The notes under the pieces are model-generated. The model worked only from the letters and a program-made list of their open reading frames with translations, was not told the DNA's origin and did not search any database. 64,000 nucleotides of DNA from Agarophyton chilense. Lineage: Eukaryota; Rhodophyta; Florideophyceae; Gracilariales; Gracilariaceae. The first letter of the stretch is position 1. Each line of letters opens with the position of its first letter. Shown piece by piece: positions 1-10,086 of this stretch. The DNA is taken from the NCBI GenBank assembly GCA_030374765.1, contig JARGXX010000068.1:1612001-1676000 (forward strand), read 5' to 3'. The position numbers were made by a program, and so were the translations under genes.

Positions 1-129
1 CGCCAATTTGACAAACCTGCATTCGCCCATTCCTTAACACCTTTCATCAAGTCCATTGTGCAGCTTTAGTAATGGCTTCGGCTTGCGTTATTCGCATTTT
101 TGTTCATCGACTCAAAGACCCACCCCCCT

Positions 130-1461
130 TCACATTTTCCCTGTATTCAAAATCGCAAACGAACAATAGTAGAGCCCTCTCGTGTTAGAAGCCACAACCA
201 GCCCCTGCCGGTATCGCGGACTGTTCACCAGCATTACGCGCTCCTCACAAGCTGTCTCTTCGCAATGCAACTTCATCATCATCGCCCTGCCCTCGAACAG
301 CACCATGTGTCCCAGCGTCGCACAACTTCCGTTGCTATCGCACACAACTCTTGCTCGCCGGTGCCTACCAAACACCGGCTCTTCCTTGCCAAACCCGTGC
401 AGAGCGCCTGCATCAATGCATACCTCATCGCCCACCGACTCATCTGAGAACGATGGTAAAGGAATTGAGTCGGCATCGGAAACCCCATCCTCACTGCCCC
501 CCACTGATGGCTCTGTGCTTGGTGATGAGCCCGCATTCGTGCCTGAGGGCGTCTCTGCGGCAGTGCTTGAAGATGCCGAATCTGTTGCAGAGCCTGAGGA
601 TGGCGCTTCTGCCGATTGTGTGCCCGAAGATGCCGCTTCGGCTGTTGTGCCAGGGGGCGCCTCTGCTACTGTGCCTGAAGACGGCGCTTCCGCAACAGAG
701 CCAGTCGACGACGGAGGAGACAGCGCCTCCTCGTCCTCAACTCTAACGTCGTCGTACTTCTGTATTCCCATCCTTGACGCGCGAAAAGGCTCTTCAGACG
801 ATCTTCTTCCAAAAAGCTCAACACAAACCTCACCATCTACACAATTCTCACTTTTCTTGCACCGCGTATGTCTCCTAGGAGTACAGATACACCCTGATCT
901 GCTTAAGCAGTATGTATATTTACCGTCGCTGTTGATTGTCTTGCACTCTCTCGGCTTCTCACAATCTTTGCCGGTCAGACAGGGATCAAGCGTTAACATT
1001 CCCGCTACAGGCACCAGCCTAGATGAGTTGGAGACAATGAGCTCAGAGAGGCAAACATGCACTTCAGCGCTATGATCAGTGGCGCACACTTCTCCAAATA
1101 CACAATCTCGGTTTAGAGTACACTTCTGCGGTCTTTCTGGTAAACATAAACATCCACTTGGACCGTTGCACTGTTCGCGATAATCGCCGTCAAATAAAAA
1201 CTGACACCTTCTGGGGGGCTCGCAGTCATTCATGTCTTCACAGATGTCCAAAGTGAATCCTTCTCGTGCAGGCCCTAAACGCACATCATCTGCCCAAGAT
1301 TCCGATCTACAAGTCTTACCAATACCAAGTGATGGGCACACTTCTCCAGATTTGCAGTCCGCTGTCCTGGAACAGTGTGTCTGTGAAGACGGCGGCATGC
1401 ACTGACATTCAGCATGACCTCTACAAAGCGCCCCATCGTCCAAAATAATAGCTTGACTCAC
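130..1461 (-). CDS. Cysteine-rich repeat protein with Ser/Ala-rich linker (5' exon not found)
   Basis: Open for 443 codons. Three cysteine-rich units lie at residues about 13-51, 74-137 and 161-213; each holds the pattern C-x5-C-x3-GEVC (for example CTLNRDCVFGEVC), preceded in units 2 and 3 by a conserved DC-EPPRRC or DCEKPREC block. A low-complexity Ser/Ala/Glu/Pro linker follows (about 245-325), then a C-terminal domain with four more cysteines (about 345-443). Disulfide-rich modules and the linker suggest an extracellular or wall protein; I do not recognise the family. The first codon of this open frame is GTG and an in-frame TGA lies just upstream with no ATG between, so the true start, probably with a signal peptide, is likely in an upstream exon; an AG acceptor candidate is near 1466. 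The opposite strand is also open but only mirrors the repetitive codons. Confidence 0.7.
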   Translation of the reverse strand: MSQAIILDDGALCRGHAECQCMPPSSQTHCSRTADCKSGEVCPSLGIGKTCRSESWADDVRLGPAREGFTLDICEDMNDCEPPRRCQFLFDGDYREQCNGPSGCLCLPERPQKCTLNRDCVFGEVCATDHSAEVHVCLSELIVSNSSRLVPVAGMLTLDPCLTGKDCEKPRECKTINSDGKYTYCLSRSGCICTPRRHTRCKKSENCVDGEVCVELFGRRSSEEPFRASRMGIQKYDDVRVEDEEALSPPSSTGSVAEAPSSGTVAEAPPGTTAEAASSGTQSAEAPSSGSATDSASSSTAAETPSGTNAGSSPSTEPSVGGSEDGVSDADSIPLPSFSDESVGDEVCIDAGALHGFGKEEPVFGRHRRARVVCDSNGSCATLGHMVLFEGRAMMMKLHCEETACEERVMLVNSPRYRQGLVVASNTRGLYYCSFAILNTGKM

Positions 1462-1760
1462 AACGCCTGTTTCCTTTTCAGTCAGTGTTCAATTGACAAA
1501 AGTCATAAGTCATACCACCACCAGACGGAACTCGCACTGTACGGCCAGTGATATCATACCGGCCCGATATGAGTTTAAGAAGACACCATGCATGACGAAG
1601 TCATTGCGAGGGAAAGAATACTTCAACCGCCCTAAAAGCTGCATATTTTGTGTAAGGTTTTTGCGGTAGCTCGATTGTTGTTTGGGAACGTGAAAGATAC
1701 GAGCCTAGAAAGTTGTAAGTCGACACTTGCGCAACATGTTGGCAACTAAAATACCTATTT

Positions 1761-1806
1761 GAAGCGAAACGAAGCGAAACGAAGCGAAACGAAGCGAAAC
1801 GAAACG
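1761..1806. repeat. 10-bp tandem repeat (GAAGCGAAAC)n
   Basis: Four perfect copies of a 10-bp unit followed by a partial variant. The rest of 1462-1874 shows no gene I can support. Confidence 0.9.
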
Positions 1807-1874
1807 ATCCATTTACAACCGCAAATGACAACAATGCTTTCAATGCCTTTGGTTTTCCAACTCTAATAGCATCT

Positions 1875-2258
1875 CTAGCGGGCATGAAGATAGATGTTCA
1901 TTTTTTGGCGCTTGACCCCGCTCAGCCGAGACATCGACAGAGAAAGTCCTACAGCGCAATAGGCAGCTATCGGTACTACAGTAAACATAAACAACCCCAG
2001 CAAAAAACAATAAAGAACTAACTTAGAGAGGTAGACATGTGAGTGAAGCATCTTATAGGCGGTAAGTGGATGGGCAGAGAAACAGACATACCCAGCACAT
2101 CGGGGGAGACAGCTGCACCGCTGTCCTCCCCGATTATCAAGGTTACGCTCGGGTGACCATGTGTCGACGTGGCCACACGCTATTTCCAGAAGAGCTTCAC
2201 CCACATACACTAGAGTGTATACAGACGCGAAAACAAAAAATGTATTCGCATTTTTCAT
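1875..2258 (-). CDS. Possible small two-helix membrane protein (doubtful)
   Basis: An ATG-started frame of 127 codons. It has a hydrophobic N-terminus (about residues 6-28), a cysteine-containing middle, and a second hydrophobic stretch (about 78-106) ending in a basic tail. No family is recognised and codon use is unremarkable, so this may be a chance frame. Between it and the next feature (2259-2768) I see no other gene. Confidence 0.22.
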   Translation of the reverse strand: MKNANTFFVFASVYTLVYVGEALLEIACGHVDTWSPERNLDNRGGQRCSCLPRCAGYVCFSAHPLTAYKMLHSHVYLSKLVLYCFLLGLFMFTVVPIAAYCAVGLSLSMSRLSGVKRQKMNIYLHAR

Positions 2259-2768
2259 GCCTCCCGATTGGTCGATCTATCCGAGAGATTGACATGGAAA
2301 CCTTTTTTAACCAAGGCGATTATTTCTGCCTTATCGCGCTCGTCCTGCAATGAAATACGCTCGAGCGGAACATGACCGGGTCAGTCGATACAAGCGAGGA
2401 CGCTAAAATCTCCTACTTGGCCGCTACCGGTATCCTGCCCGAGCTTAAGCCCTATATGTTCACACCTCTGCACTACATCTTCATCTACTAGTAGCTCTAA
2501 CGTCGGTCGCCCGCAACTCTGATGCTGCGCTGGAACGTCTTTTGAACAATTTTCTTCCCTTGCAGATCTCAGATCTTTGCAAGACTCATAATTGCCGGGA
2601 ACCTTTGTGGGGAAGTGATGGAGATAGTAGAGGGGGGCGGAAAATGCAAGGGTGTTTGTGTTACGAAATGGGCAGTTGGCGCCAAGACTTTCCTTCACTG
2701 CCCAATTACGAGAGCATTACTGACATCTCTATTCGTTCCATTAGATTCACTTCAGCCTCTGTTTGGGA

Positions 2769-3399
2769 GTCAGATTGAAAAAATCTGACATAAAAAGAAA
2801 ACCAGAATGGAAAGAATAGAATTCATAGAGTTGCATTTTCGCCGCGCTGCACAAGTCGTGCAGCCTCGGGGCGCTGTGTCTAGGTTGCGGGAGCCGTATA
2901 GAACTATTTCTAGAGTACTAACTACCTAATCAGCTTTTTGTTGCTGGGGGTTGGAATTCCAGCTCTTGATTTGGACTGTCGTCTCCACACACGCGAGAGT
3001 CTGATTTCAGACTCATGATGAGAAATTTTTTCTCATCACACGGTCAAAGGTTAAAGAGAGCCAGGGGAGAGATACGAAACATAGAAAAGCTGCAGTTTCT
3101 GAAAAAGCTGGTTCAGGTTTTGTTGCATAGGGTTGGGTAGGGAACGAAAAAACCAGCGATATTCAGCTCGTAGCATTTCATGCGTAACTTTTGTCTCACA
3201 CTACCAAGCCTTTCGTTTAAACGCAGTTTCTTAGTTCCTCCAATAAATTCAGACTAATTGCTTGGAATTGTTGAAAAAGAGTTTGAATTAACTCTTTTCG
3301 CAATTCTTATTCAGTGTCGAGCAACTTACGCATTAGGCAAATCACAGCGTAGCATGTAATGTGCAAAATTTTGTGATCAGATTGATTTAAAAATCTGAT
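2769..3399. repeat. Cluster of five short perfect hairpins
   Basis: Perfect inverted repeats lie at 2769-2789 (8-bp stem), 2997-3014 (8-bp stem, 2-nt loop), 3016-3038 (10-bp stem), 3265-3306 (6-bp outer and 9-bp inner stems) and 3376-3399 (8-bp stem). Two of the five share the arm CAGATT/AATCTG and a third has the close arm TCTGA/TCAGA. No open frame of note crosses them. Confidence 0.75.
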
Positions 3400-4660
3400 T
3401 TAGACTTTTCTCTGCTTGCTTTGTGAACTAATCACTTGCATTTTTTCAAAAGCTATGAACCAAATATCGAAAATACCATATGTTTCATATTCATTTCCGG
3501 CAGATAAATATGAATCTGTACCAGCTTCTATGCTAGAGAAAAAGTATTCTTATGGCCTTCAAAAGAACTTTCGAAGTCTTTCAAATTTTTTATTTGGTGC
3601 ACAGTTTCACCTAAAAGATATGATTGTAAATTCAAAGACGAAGTCCTAAGAAAAACAATAAACGAAAAAACTCTAAATACAAAACAAAGAGTTCGTTCAG
3701 ATGATGCAACACAAACGAACAGCTTTTGCACCTATTGTATTGGATGGTGTTACATCGGTCTAACCCATATGTTTGATCGATAGTTCGTTTTCGCCCATGA
3801 TGGCTTAGTTCTATAGGTCTAGCTTGACAAATATTTCGTTTATGGACATTTTCTAACCTACACTGTGAATTTGCTGTTTACCATTTTTCGCTTTTGTGAC
3901 TTTATTAAGATCTTTCCAATGGCTGGAGTCCTTTTGCAAAATTATAGAAAAATATCAAGAATCTTTAATGAGGCTTTGCCTTTTTGAACTCTTACCCATT
4001 TGAATTCTGAACAGTCGGAAAAGAGTTCATAGGTTTGATTCGTTTTAAAAGATGACTTGTAGGAGTTTTTTTTGGTTCTGTGTGCTTGTGGGTTGCGAGC
4101 GCAATAAAAAAAGGGTCCGAATGTCCGTAGTTCGATGTCTGTAGTTTATTGACATTGCTTTGATCAAAACGCATTAATGAGAACTGAATGTTTCCTAATA
4201 GAGAAACAGCTAAATATAAAGTGCTATCTAATGTAGATGCCACCAAGAAATGGATCGTGGATGGCTGATGCGCTTATACCTACCAGAGTGGGTGGGTACC
4301 ATCCACTACAAGTTCGTACCTTCATGTGACCAACTCTGAGCTTTCAAACTACTCTTTTTCGTGACTTTAAGCGATTTCAAGCTACGATCATCACTTCATG
4401 AAAAAGTGCATTCTCTTATCTTCCAAAAACGATACAGAAACAAACAAATGGGTTGAAAAGGGAACAGCAGGGGCTTTGCTTTAGAATGGGAGGAAATGTA
4501 TCCTCGAGTGCTTTCATCTCTCGATTCAACGTGATTAACGTAGGAGAACTGTATTCGTCTACGACGCCCAATTGATTTGCTTTAAATTTTCACGAATCGG
4601 TCAAATCTTGAATTGTTGCTCTGCGGCTGCTCTTCAGGTATTTCCCACCTGCCGAAGGTA
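3400..4660. other. AT-rich gene-free stretch
   Basis: Only short, unconvincing frames on either strand (for example 3416-3649 plus and 3992-4246 minus); no recognised motif, RNA gene or transposon sequence. Confidence 0.5.
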
Positions 4661-4668
4661 TGACGTCA
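4661..4668. promoter_or_regulatory. Palindromic CRE-type bZIP site (TGACGTCA)
   Basis: A full 8-bp cAMP-response-element palindrome, the classic binding site of bZIP dimers, lies about 75 bp beyond the stop codon of the neighbouring bZIP gene. The palindrome is seen directly; its use as a site is inference. Confidence 0.4.
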
Positions 4669-4741
4669 GTAGCCCGCGTGCTCTCCCACTCACTACGCTT
4701 TTTCCAATCACACTTGTCACGCAGTCACTGATTATAGGATG

Positions 4742-5209
4742 CTAGAAGGGATCGCCATAGAAGCCTTGCTCTGTGTTAGGAGAACGTTCACTCTTGCTGG
4801 CGTCCTGCTTGTCTCCGTTAAACAGTTCTTCGGTCAGCTCTTGTATTTGCGTCTCAAGCATTCGGATACGGCTTGCATTCATGTTCACCGTCTGCGTCAT
4901 CTTCTCTTCCTCCATTCGCTTCCGTTCCCGACTTTTTCTCGCATGTTCACGGTTCTGTTTTCGTTTAATGGCCGGGCGCAACTCAGCTGGAGCATCCTTC
5001 AAGCTGTACGGGATTTTGTCATCGTTCCTGTTTTGAGAATGAGCAGATGAAGAAGATGCGGCACGAAGATTTGCATGTGAGGATGATGAACCGGTCGGTG
5101 AGCTCCCTTTTCTAGATGCAGATGAAGAAGTGTTCTTTACGGAATCTTTTCTGGATTTCTTGTGTGTTTTGGGAAGATCCCCTGGGATTTTTGGAGGTAT
5201 TGGCGACAT
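4742..5209 (-). CDS. bZIP transcription factor
   Basis: Encodes 155 residues from the first ATG that precedes the conserved part; the frame stays open for 65 more codons upstream, but a longer N-terminus has no recognisable content. Residues 1-60 are Ser/Lys-rich and likely disordered. The basic region (about 78-102) contains the bZIP signature Asn-x7-Arg (NREHARKSR, N86 to R94), followed by a short heptad region with leucine/methionine positions (about 104-130). The zipper is short, three to four heptads, so partner choice is uncertain. Expected to be a nuclear DNA-binding dimer. No intron is needed to explain the frame. Confidence 0.85.
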   Translation of the reverse strand: MSPIPPKIPGDLPKTHKKSRKDSVKNTSSSASRKGSSPTGSSSSHANLRAASSSSAHSQNRNDDKIPYSLKDAPAELRPAIKRKQNREHARKSRERKRMEEEKMTQTVNMNASRIRMLETQIQELTEELFNGDKQDASKSERSPNTEQGFYGDPF

Positions 5210-5409
5210 TTTGAGAACCACGAAAAAATTCGAATCGAGTGCAAATAGTGAAGCTGCGTTTATTGATTGAGATGAAAAAATATGTCTTCGATAGCAGCTG
5301 TAAGCATGGCGAGAAGAGAATGAGGAAAGAATCGGTAGAGGGCTGAGGAGAGAGGTTTTGTGAACACATCCGAGGACTTTTATAACAAAAGTGAACTCAT
5401 TCAATCTGC

Positions 5410-6685
5410 AGTTTTTTCTACCAAAAGATCTGGAGACGCCTTTTTACTTCTTGAGGGATCATCATCATTCAAGCACGATTCGACGGTGATCGTGTGACTC
5501 TCTACTGGAAATATCCTGACGCATACGGACGGGGGCGAAATCTGACGCGATGACTAGAAAGAACGTGTTCATTCTGTTAAAGAAGGGCCCGTATGGAGGT
5601 TTCCAAGCGGATCGCTTTCTGGCAACAGGTTCTAATCACGCTGTACCGTGGCTGACAACGCCGATACGGTTTTCGGTAGCACAGAATGCCCAGGGGCACA
5701 TGGTAAAAGTGACAAGGAAACAAATGCACGGGAGCAGAAAACTAGTTGTCGAGGTGCATGCATTCCTTGAGGTGAACAGCAAACACTGGACGCTCTGTTG
5801 GTGAGATGCGATTGTCGACCGACTCGCACGCCGGTGCCAAAAAGCGGGAGCGTACACTGAGTGTGTGGGCAAGTGTTTCGGTTCGTCTCAAACAAGCCTT
5901 GGTGGCGCACTTTTCATGTCCATTTGACACCCGTTACAAGGTTGTAAAGCAGCCACGCTGCGCAACGCGTTAAGCATTGTTGGTATCTCATTGATTTATA
6001 GATAGTCATGGGATGGCGGCATGGCTGTGTGACATTCCATAATGGTTCTGGTACTCCTTCCCTCTACAAAAACCGATCACTGAATACAACGACAGAGAAG
6101 CAGCAGCTGTATCGCATGACAGTCATGGAAATGATGGACGCAGCATTCTGGGATAGGAAAGGGATATACTACATAATTGGTGGAAAGAAATAAAACATAG
6201 AGGGTTGCCGTGGTTAGCTTCGTAGTCGCTATGTAGGTTAAGACAGGGAGCGCGGAAAAGATTGCTGGCTGGCCCTGCTGGCCCTCTGCTGAGCGAAGGG
6301 TGACCGAAACGGGACGATTGCTGACGTGTGGCGATGCTTTTCGCGTCGTGGCGGCTTCCGTTCCCGCCCTGAACAAACGGTAAGTTTAGTGACATCATGT
6401 TGGAATGTCCTGTCACTCTAACGAGGGAGATAACCGAAGGCCGGGTCAGTTATCACTCTCTACCTGTTAGAGGCAGGGAACTGCCAGCTCATCATCGAAT
6501 GACGTCGACCTGGCTGGGACAGGGCCTAATGCAGACAACTAAAGTTTACGTGTGCATTGTTTTCAGAAAGTTTTGTATCGACCAAAACGTTTTTTAACAT
6601 TTCAGAATTTTCATGTGATCGTTCATTCACATTCTTTTAGGGTCGTGATCGATTTTGGCAGCGAATGTGCTGTATTCTTGCGCCT
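5410..6685. other. No supported gene
   Basis: Overlapping short frames on both strands (for example 5550-5804, 5632-5910, 6008-6193, 6077-6376) show no conserved motif and no consistent start or length. I see no RNA gene or mobile element. Confidence 0.5.
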
Positions 6686-6689
6686 GTGC

Positions 6690-6950
6690 TCCGGTCAAGA
6701 TGGGCGGTCCCCAAAAAGTAGCAAGCGATAGCAGAGGTGAGTAGTGTGGGAGTAAAAAGGCTAGTTGTTATGCGCAATGTTTTATGATTTTTCCGCGCCC
6801 CGACGGCGACGACCAGCTTTGATGGCGGCGATCGGAGGCAGCAGCGGCGGCACCGGCTGTGGTGTAGGCAGCGCTTGACCAACGTGACTGGCCACTATGA
6901 TATAAATTCTTTTCCAGTACAAATCCTATTGTAACCTTTCAAGTGAACGA
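6690..6950. repeat. Diverged duplicate block A (left of tRNA-Val)
   Basis: Shares, in the same order, several short blocks with 7318-7530: a GATAGCAGA-GTG motif, a GGCGATCGG block, a GCGCTTGNCCAA block and CCACTATGA-ATAA followed by an AT-rich tail. The two blocks lie about 600 bp apart with the tRNA between them, so they look like an old duplication or two copies of one short element. Confidence 0.5.
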
Positions 6951-7034
6951 GAGATATAGTTCGCAGCGCATCCACTTACCACAATAGTAAATATATACTC
7001 AACCATTACTGGGTGAACACTGTGATTTGCTCGA

Positions 7035-7108
7035 GCTCTCGTAGCTCAGTTGGTTAGAGCGCCAGCCTAACATGCTGGAGGTCAGGAGTTCGACCCTCCT
7101 CGAGAGTA
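7035..7108 (+). tRNA. tRNA-Val (anticodon AAC)
   Basis: A full cloverleaf can be drawn: a 7-bp acceptor 7035-7041 with 7101-7107 (first pair G-U), D arm GCTC/GAGC, anticodon stem CCAGC/GCTGG with loop CTAACAT giving anticodon AAC at 7069-7071, T arm AGGAG/CTCCT with loop TTCGACC, and discriminator A at 7108. A and B box promoters are intact and there is no intron. Confidence 0.95.
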
Positions 7109-7317
7109 GTGCCAATGAACTTTTTGCCAGTGCTTCTACCACACGTTCTCAACTTCTGCAGTTCATTAACCCCTGCTAATGTTAGAAAAGGCTGCAGCTC
7201 GTCCCTCTGGAGAATTACCAGGAAAGAGCTTTACTTCAGCGCCGTGGTTGGTTTTGGTAGAAAACTCTTTCTTGCGTTCTGGGCGCTACCTGGAACTTTC
7301 CAGTCGACAAGAGCTTC

Positions 7318-7530
7318 TGCTCCCCGAAAACGATAGCAGATGTGGGTAAGGTGGGAATGTAACGGCCAGTCTTTGGGAGCGATGCTCCTCGCTTTTTCAG
7401 CGCTCCGACAGGGTCGACCAATGCTGGTGACGGCGATCGGCCAAGACATGTAGCGCTTGGCCAATTTTGACCCACTATGAAATAATTTTTATTCCTGTGG
7501 AAATCTTATTTTTGATTGGTTTCATTTTGT
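7318..7530. repeat. Diverged duplicate block B (right of tRNA-Val)
   Basis: The partner of the block at 6690-6950; see there for the shared motifs. The two are too diverged to date by eye. Confidence 0.45.
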
Positions 7531-7581
7531 CACTGGAAATACTGCACCCCTTGTACACGTATCTGCGTTGTGTTCACCAGA

Positions 7582-8676
7582 CTACGTTGTTACCGACGCC
7601 CTCCAGCTCTTGTTGCCAATGAATTTCTGATTCGGCACATCAATGATCCTTACGACTCCAGAAAGATTCACATCTTGTTCCTCAATCTTGGGAAATAACG
7701 ACTCAACCTCAAAGCGATCTCTCATTGCAGTCTCCAGCTCAACATCCCGTGCAGAATACCCTAGTTCTTCAACCATCTCCCGTCCCATCGCCCGGTTAAG
7801 CGTCACACCCAATATGCCGACATATCGATGCTGCTTATTAGGGTCTCCAAGTAAAGTCACATCGATGTCCAGGTGGCGTCGCTCTTTGTTGTCTATCTGC
7901 TCTTCACGTAGAACATATTCGTTTTCAGAGCTTCTCACGGTGATTGCACCATCCTCTCCGGCAAAGAGCACATGCGAGTTGCCGAAATGCTCATCAGCCG
8001 AAAGAACCTTTCCGTTCAGTGCCACTTTAGTCTTCCATTTCCCACTCTCTGCATCGTCTTCCACCAGAGAAACAGATACGTCATCCTTTCCACCATTTAA
8101 TTGCAAGCCAACCTCATCGAAGTACGTCTTCTCAATCCCATTCTTAGCCAAGCGTTCGGCCGATCGGATTTTCGTCACGACAAAGTCACCCCCATAACGT
8201 CCAAACAAAGCATAGAATTTGTTCTCGACACCGTGAAAATCAAATTTCTTCCCATCAAACCCAACAAGATGAGGATCACCTCTTCCACCTGGCTTCACAC
8301 AAGATCCGTACCCATCTGACTTGCACACCACGTTGCATCGGAATTGAACTATCTTTCGCACCACAAATCGACGAACACGTTTGCCGTGCTTCATTTTCCA
8401 CACGGTCTTGCGCTTAAGGTTAATCCTTTTGTTCACTATTTTCCGAGCAATGCGGCAGTGTGGCTTTCCAGCCCCGCCCTTACAAACATAACCTCGCAAG
8501 CACTTGTTCTTGACTGGACATCTCTTCATAGCTTTCGTGCACGCTTCAGCAGCCGTCGCACCTGTTCCAGACCCTCTTCCTCCTTGTTTGCAGACGCATG
8601 ATCCGTAATCGGCGCCGGAGACATTCTCGAAGAGACACAGGCCAAAGAGCACAGCTGCAAATATTCGAGTATACAT
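7582..8676 (-). CDS. Secreted protein with von Willebrand type-D-like domain
   Basis: Encodes 364 residues from the ATG that opens a clear signal peptide (MYTRIFAAVLFGLCLFENVSG, cleavage expected near residue 21); the frame extends 56 codons further up, but that start would bury the signal peptide. Residues about 22-75 form a cysteine-rich module, 76-118 a basic stretch, and from about 131 there is GGRGDPHLVGFDGKKFDFHG, the typical opening of a VWD domain (GDPH...FDG...F.F.G), which continues to about residue 300. VWD domains in animals drive adhesion or multimerisation of extracellular proteins; here an extracellular matrix or surface role is inferred. The domain lacks most cysteines of animal VWD. 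Single exon. Confidence 0.75.
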   Translation of the reverse strand: MYTRIFAAVLFGLCLFENVSGADYGSCVCKQGGRGSGTGATAAEACTKAMKRCPVKNKCLRGYVCKGGAGKPHCRIARKIVNKRINLKRKTVWKMKHGKRVRRFVVRKIVQFRCNVVCKSDGYGSCVKPGGRGDPHLVGFDGKKFDFHGVENKFYALFGRYGGDFVVTKIRSAERLAKNGIEKTYFDEVGLQLNGGKDDVSVSLVEDDAESGKWKTKVALNGKVLSADEHFGNSHVLFAGEDGAITVRSSENEYVLREEQIDNKERRHLDIDVTLLGDPNKQHRYVGILGVTLNRAMGREMVEELGYSARDVELETAMRDRFEVESLFPKIEEQDVNLSGVVRIIDVPNQKFIGNKSWRASVTT

Positions 8677-9405
8677 TGAAACCCAGATGTATATCAGACT
8701 CGCAAAGAATGATGAAAGAGGATAACAGACACTGTTGGACGACGAAAACGATATGAAGACTGTGGAGTCAATTGGGTTTTGCGGCAGTTCGACCCAACTT
8801 TTAAGGCGAATCGTTCTCAATCGCATGAAAGCAGAAGTGTCCACTGTTCATGTTGACCGCCAACACTGTCGATTCCCTGCAAGGATGTTTACAGTTTGAT
8901 CTAAGGGGAGGTCAAGAAGGCCAGCTTAGATCGTGACCTCGCCACCCACAGCAGTCAGTACACATCTCATGCAGGCAGCAAAGTGACCCACATACATCCA
9001 ACCGAAAAGAACGCCTGGCTGAGGAAAGCGGCGGAGCAGTTAGTGCCGCATGGGTTTTGGCACGGCCGAATAGGACTCAACGCACAATCAAGTACTGTAG
9101 TGGGCGGTGTTGGCGACCGACAGTTTTGGAAAACGTCGTCGCGCCTCCCTTCGGATTACCGTGAGGGCTTTTTGTGTTGGATTACACTGCAATCAAAATG
9201 ACGCGCCATGGACCTCCACGCTTCAACCAATCATATATCCGTAAAAGTAGGAAGGGGGCACAACGCGCGCGGTTACAACCCAAGGGGACACAAGTAGTAG
9301 ATATGCTCTCGAGAGTACCAGTCCAGAATAGGGCAAAGAAAAAAAGTCAAGGAAGGACGGCAGAAAGAAGAAGTGTAATTAGTAGAGTGCGAAAGATAAA
9401 ACGGT

Positions 9406-9407
<2 letters not shown>
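8677..9407. other. No supported gene
   Basis: Upstream region of the VWD-like gene. Short frames only; no RNA gene or element recognised. Confidence 0.5.

Positions 9408-9437
<30 letters not shown>
9408..9437. repeat. (TA)n microsatellite
   Basis: An uninterrupted alternating TA tract of about 30 bp. Confidence 0.9.
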
Positions 9438-9441
<4 letters not shown>

Positions 9442-9499
9442 GAAAGAGGTAACGGTATAAAGATGTGATGCAATAAAATGAAATGTGTAAAAACCTATA

Positions 9500-9765
9500 C
9501 CACGATATAAAGACTGGATGTATCTATCGCAAACGTTTTAAAAAATAGTATTGTTCTTGTTTCTGACGCCGGCACAATAACGACAACTTTTATAATGAAC
9601 TCGGAGATCGTGGGCTTCGGAGAACTTAATATTGCATGCATGATGATAAAACTGAATTTATATATCGCATAAGTTCTACAAAAAAAGGTTTTTTTCTGAC
9701 GCCAGCACAATGAAAATGACTTTTGAAATAAACTCGGAGATCATGAGCTTCGGTTATTTTGAACT
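9500..9765. repeat. Two tandem diverged copies of a ~130-bp unit
   Basis: Copies at about 9500-9640 and 9645-9765 share TCTGACGCC-GCACAAT, an AACTCGGAGATC block and GGGCTTCGG or GAGCTTCGG in the same order. A weaker third match around 9925-9965 shares a GACTCGGAGA block. Nothing coding is evident from 9766 to 10086. Confidence 0.6.
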
Positions 9766-10086
9766 CACATAGACGGCATCAGAAGTTAGTATCTTTGTAA
9801 GAAGCGCGTCATAGTGCTTTTTTGCATTCTACTGCCTTGGTTTACCTCTGATTTGAACTGTCTCTGCATGTTCATACTGCAGACGGCAAAACGCTTCAGA
9901 GAGATTTTACCAGATGGAGGACGGCGACAATGCTTTTCACATTAATTATCGACTCGGAGAATGTGACGTGAGCGTAGATTGCTAAGGGATTCCGGAGATA
10001 CTGGAAAATAGGTGAGGAATGTGGCTTCCTTGGTAATGCTGAAAAATCTCCCTTCCCAATCAAAACTTTGCATATTTGAATACTCT

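Noticed and set aside
182-1075. Long plus-strand frame opposite the cysteine-rich gene
   Set aside because: Its length comes from the Ser/Ala-rich repeats on the other strand; it has no motif of its own, while the minus frame has regular Cys units.
5550-6416. Several overlapping 60-100 codon frames on both strands
   Set aside because: Mutually overlapping, no conserved features and no consistent start; typical chance frames.
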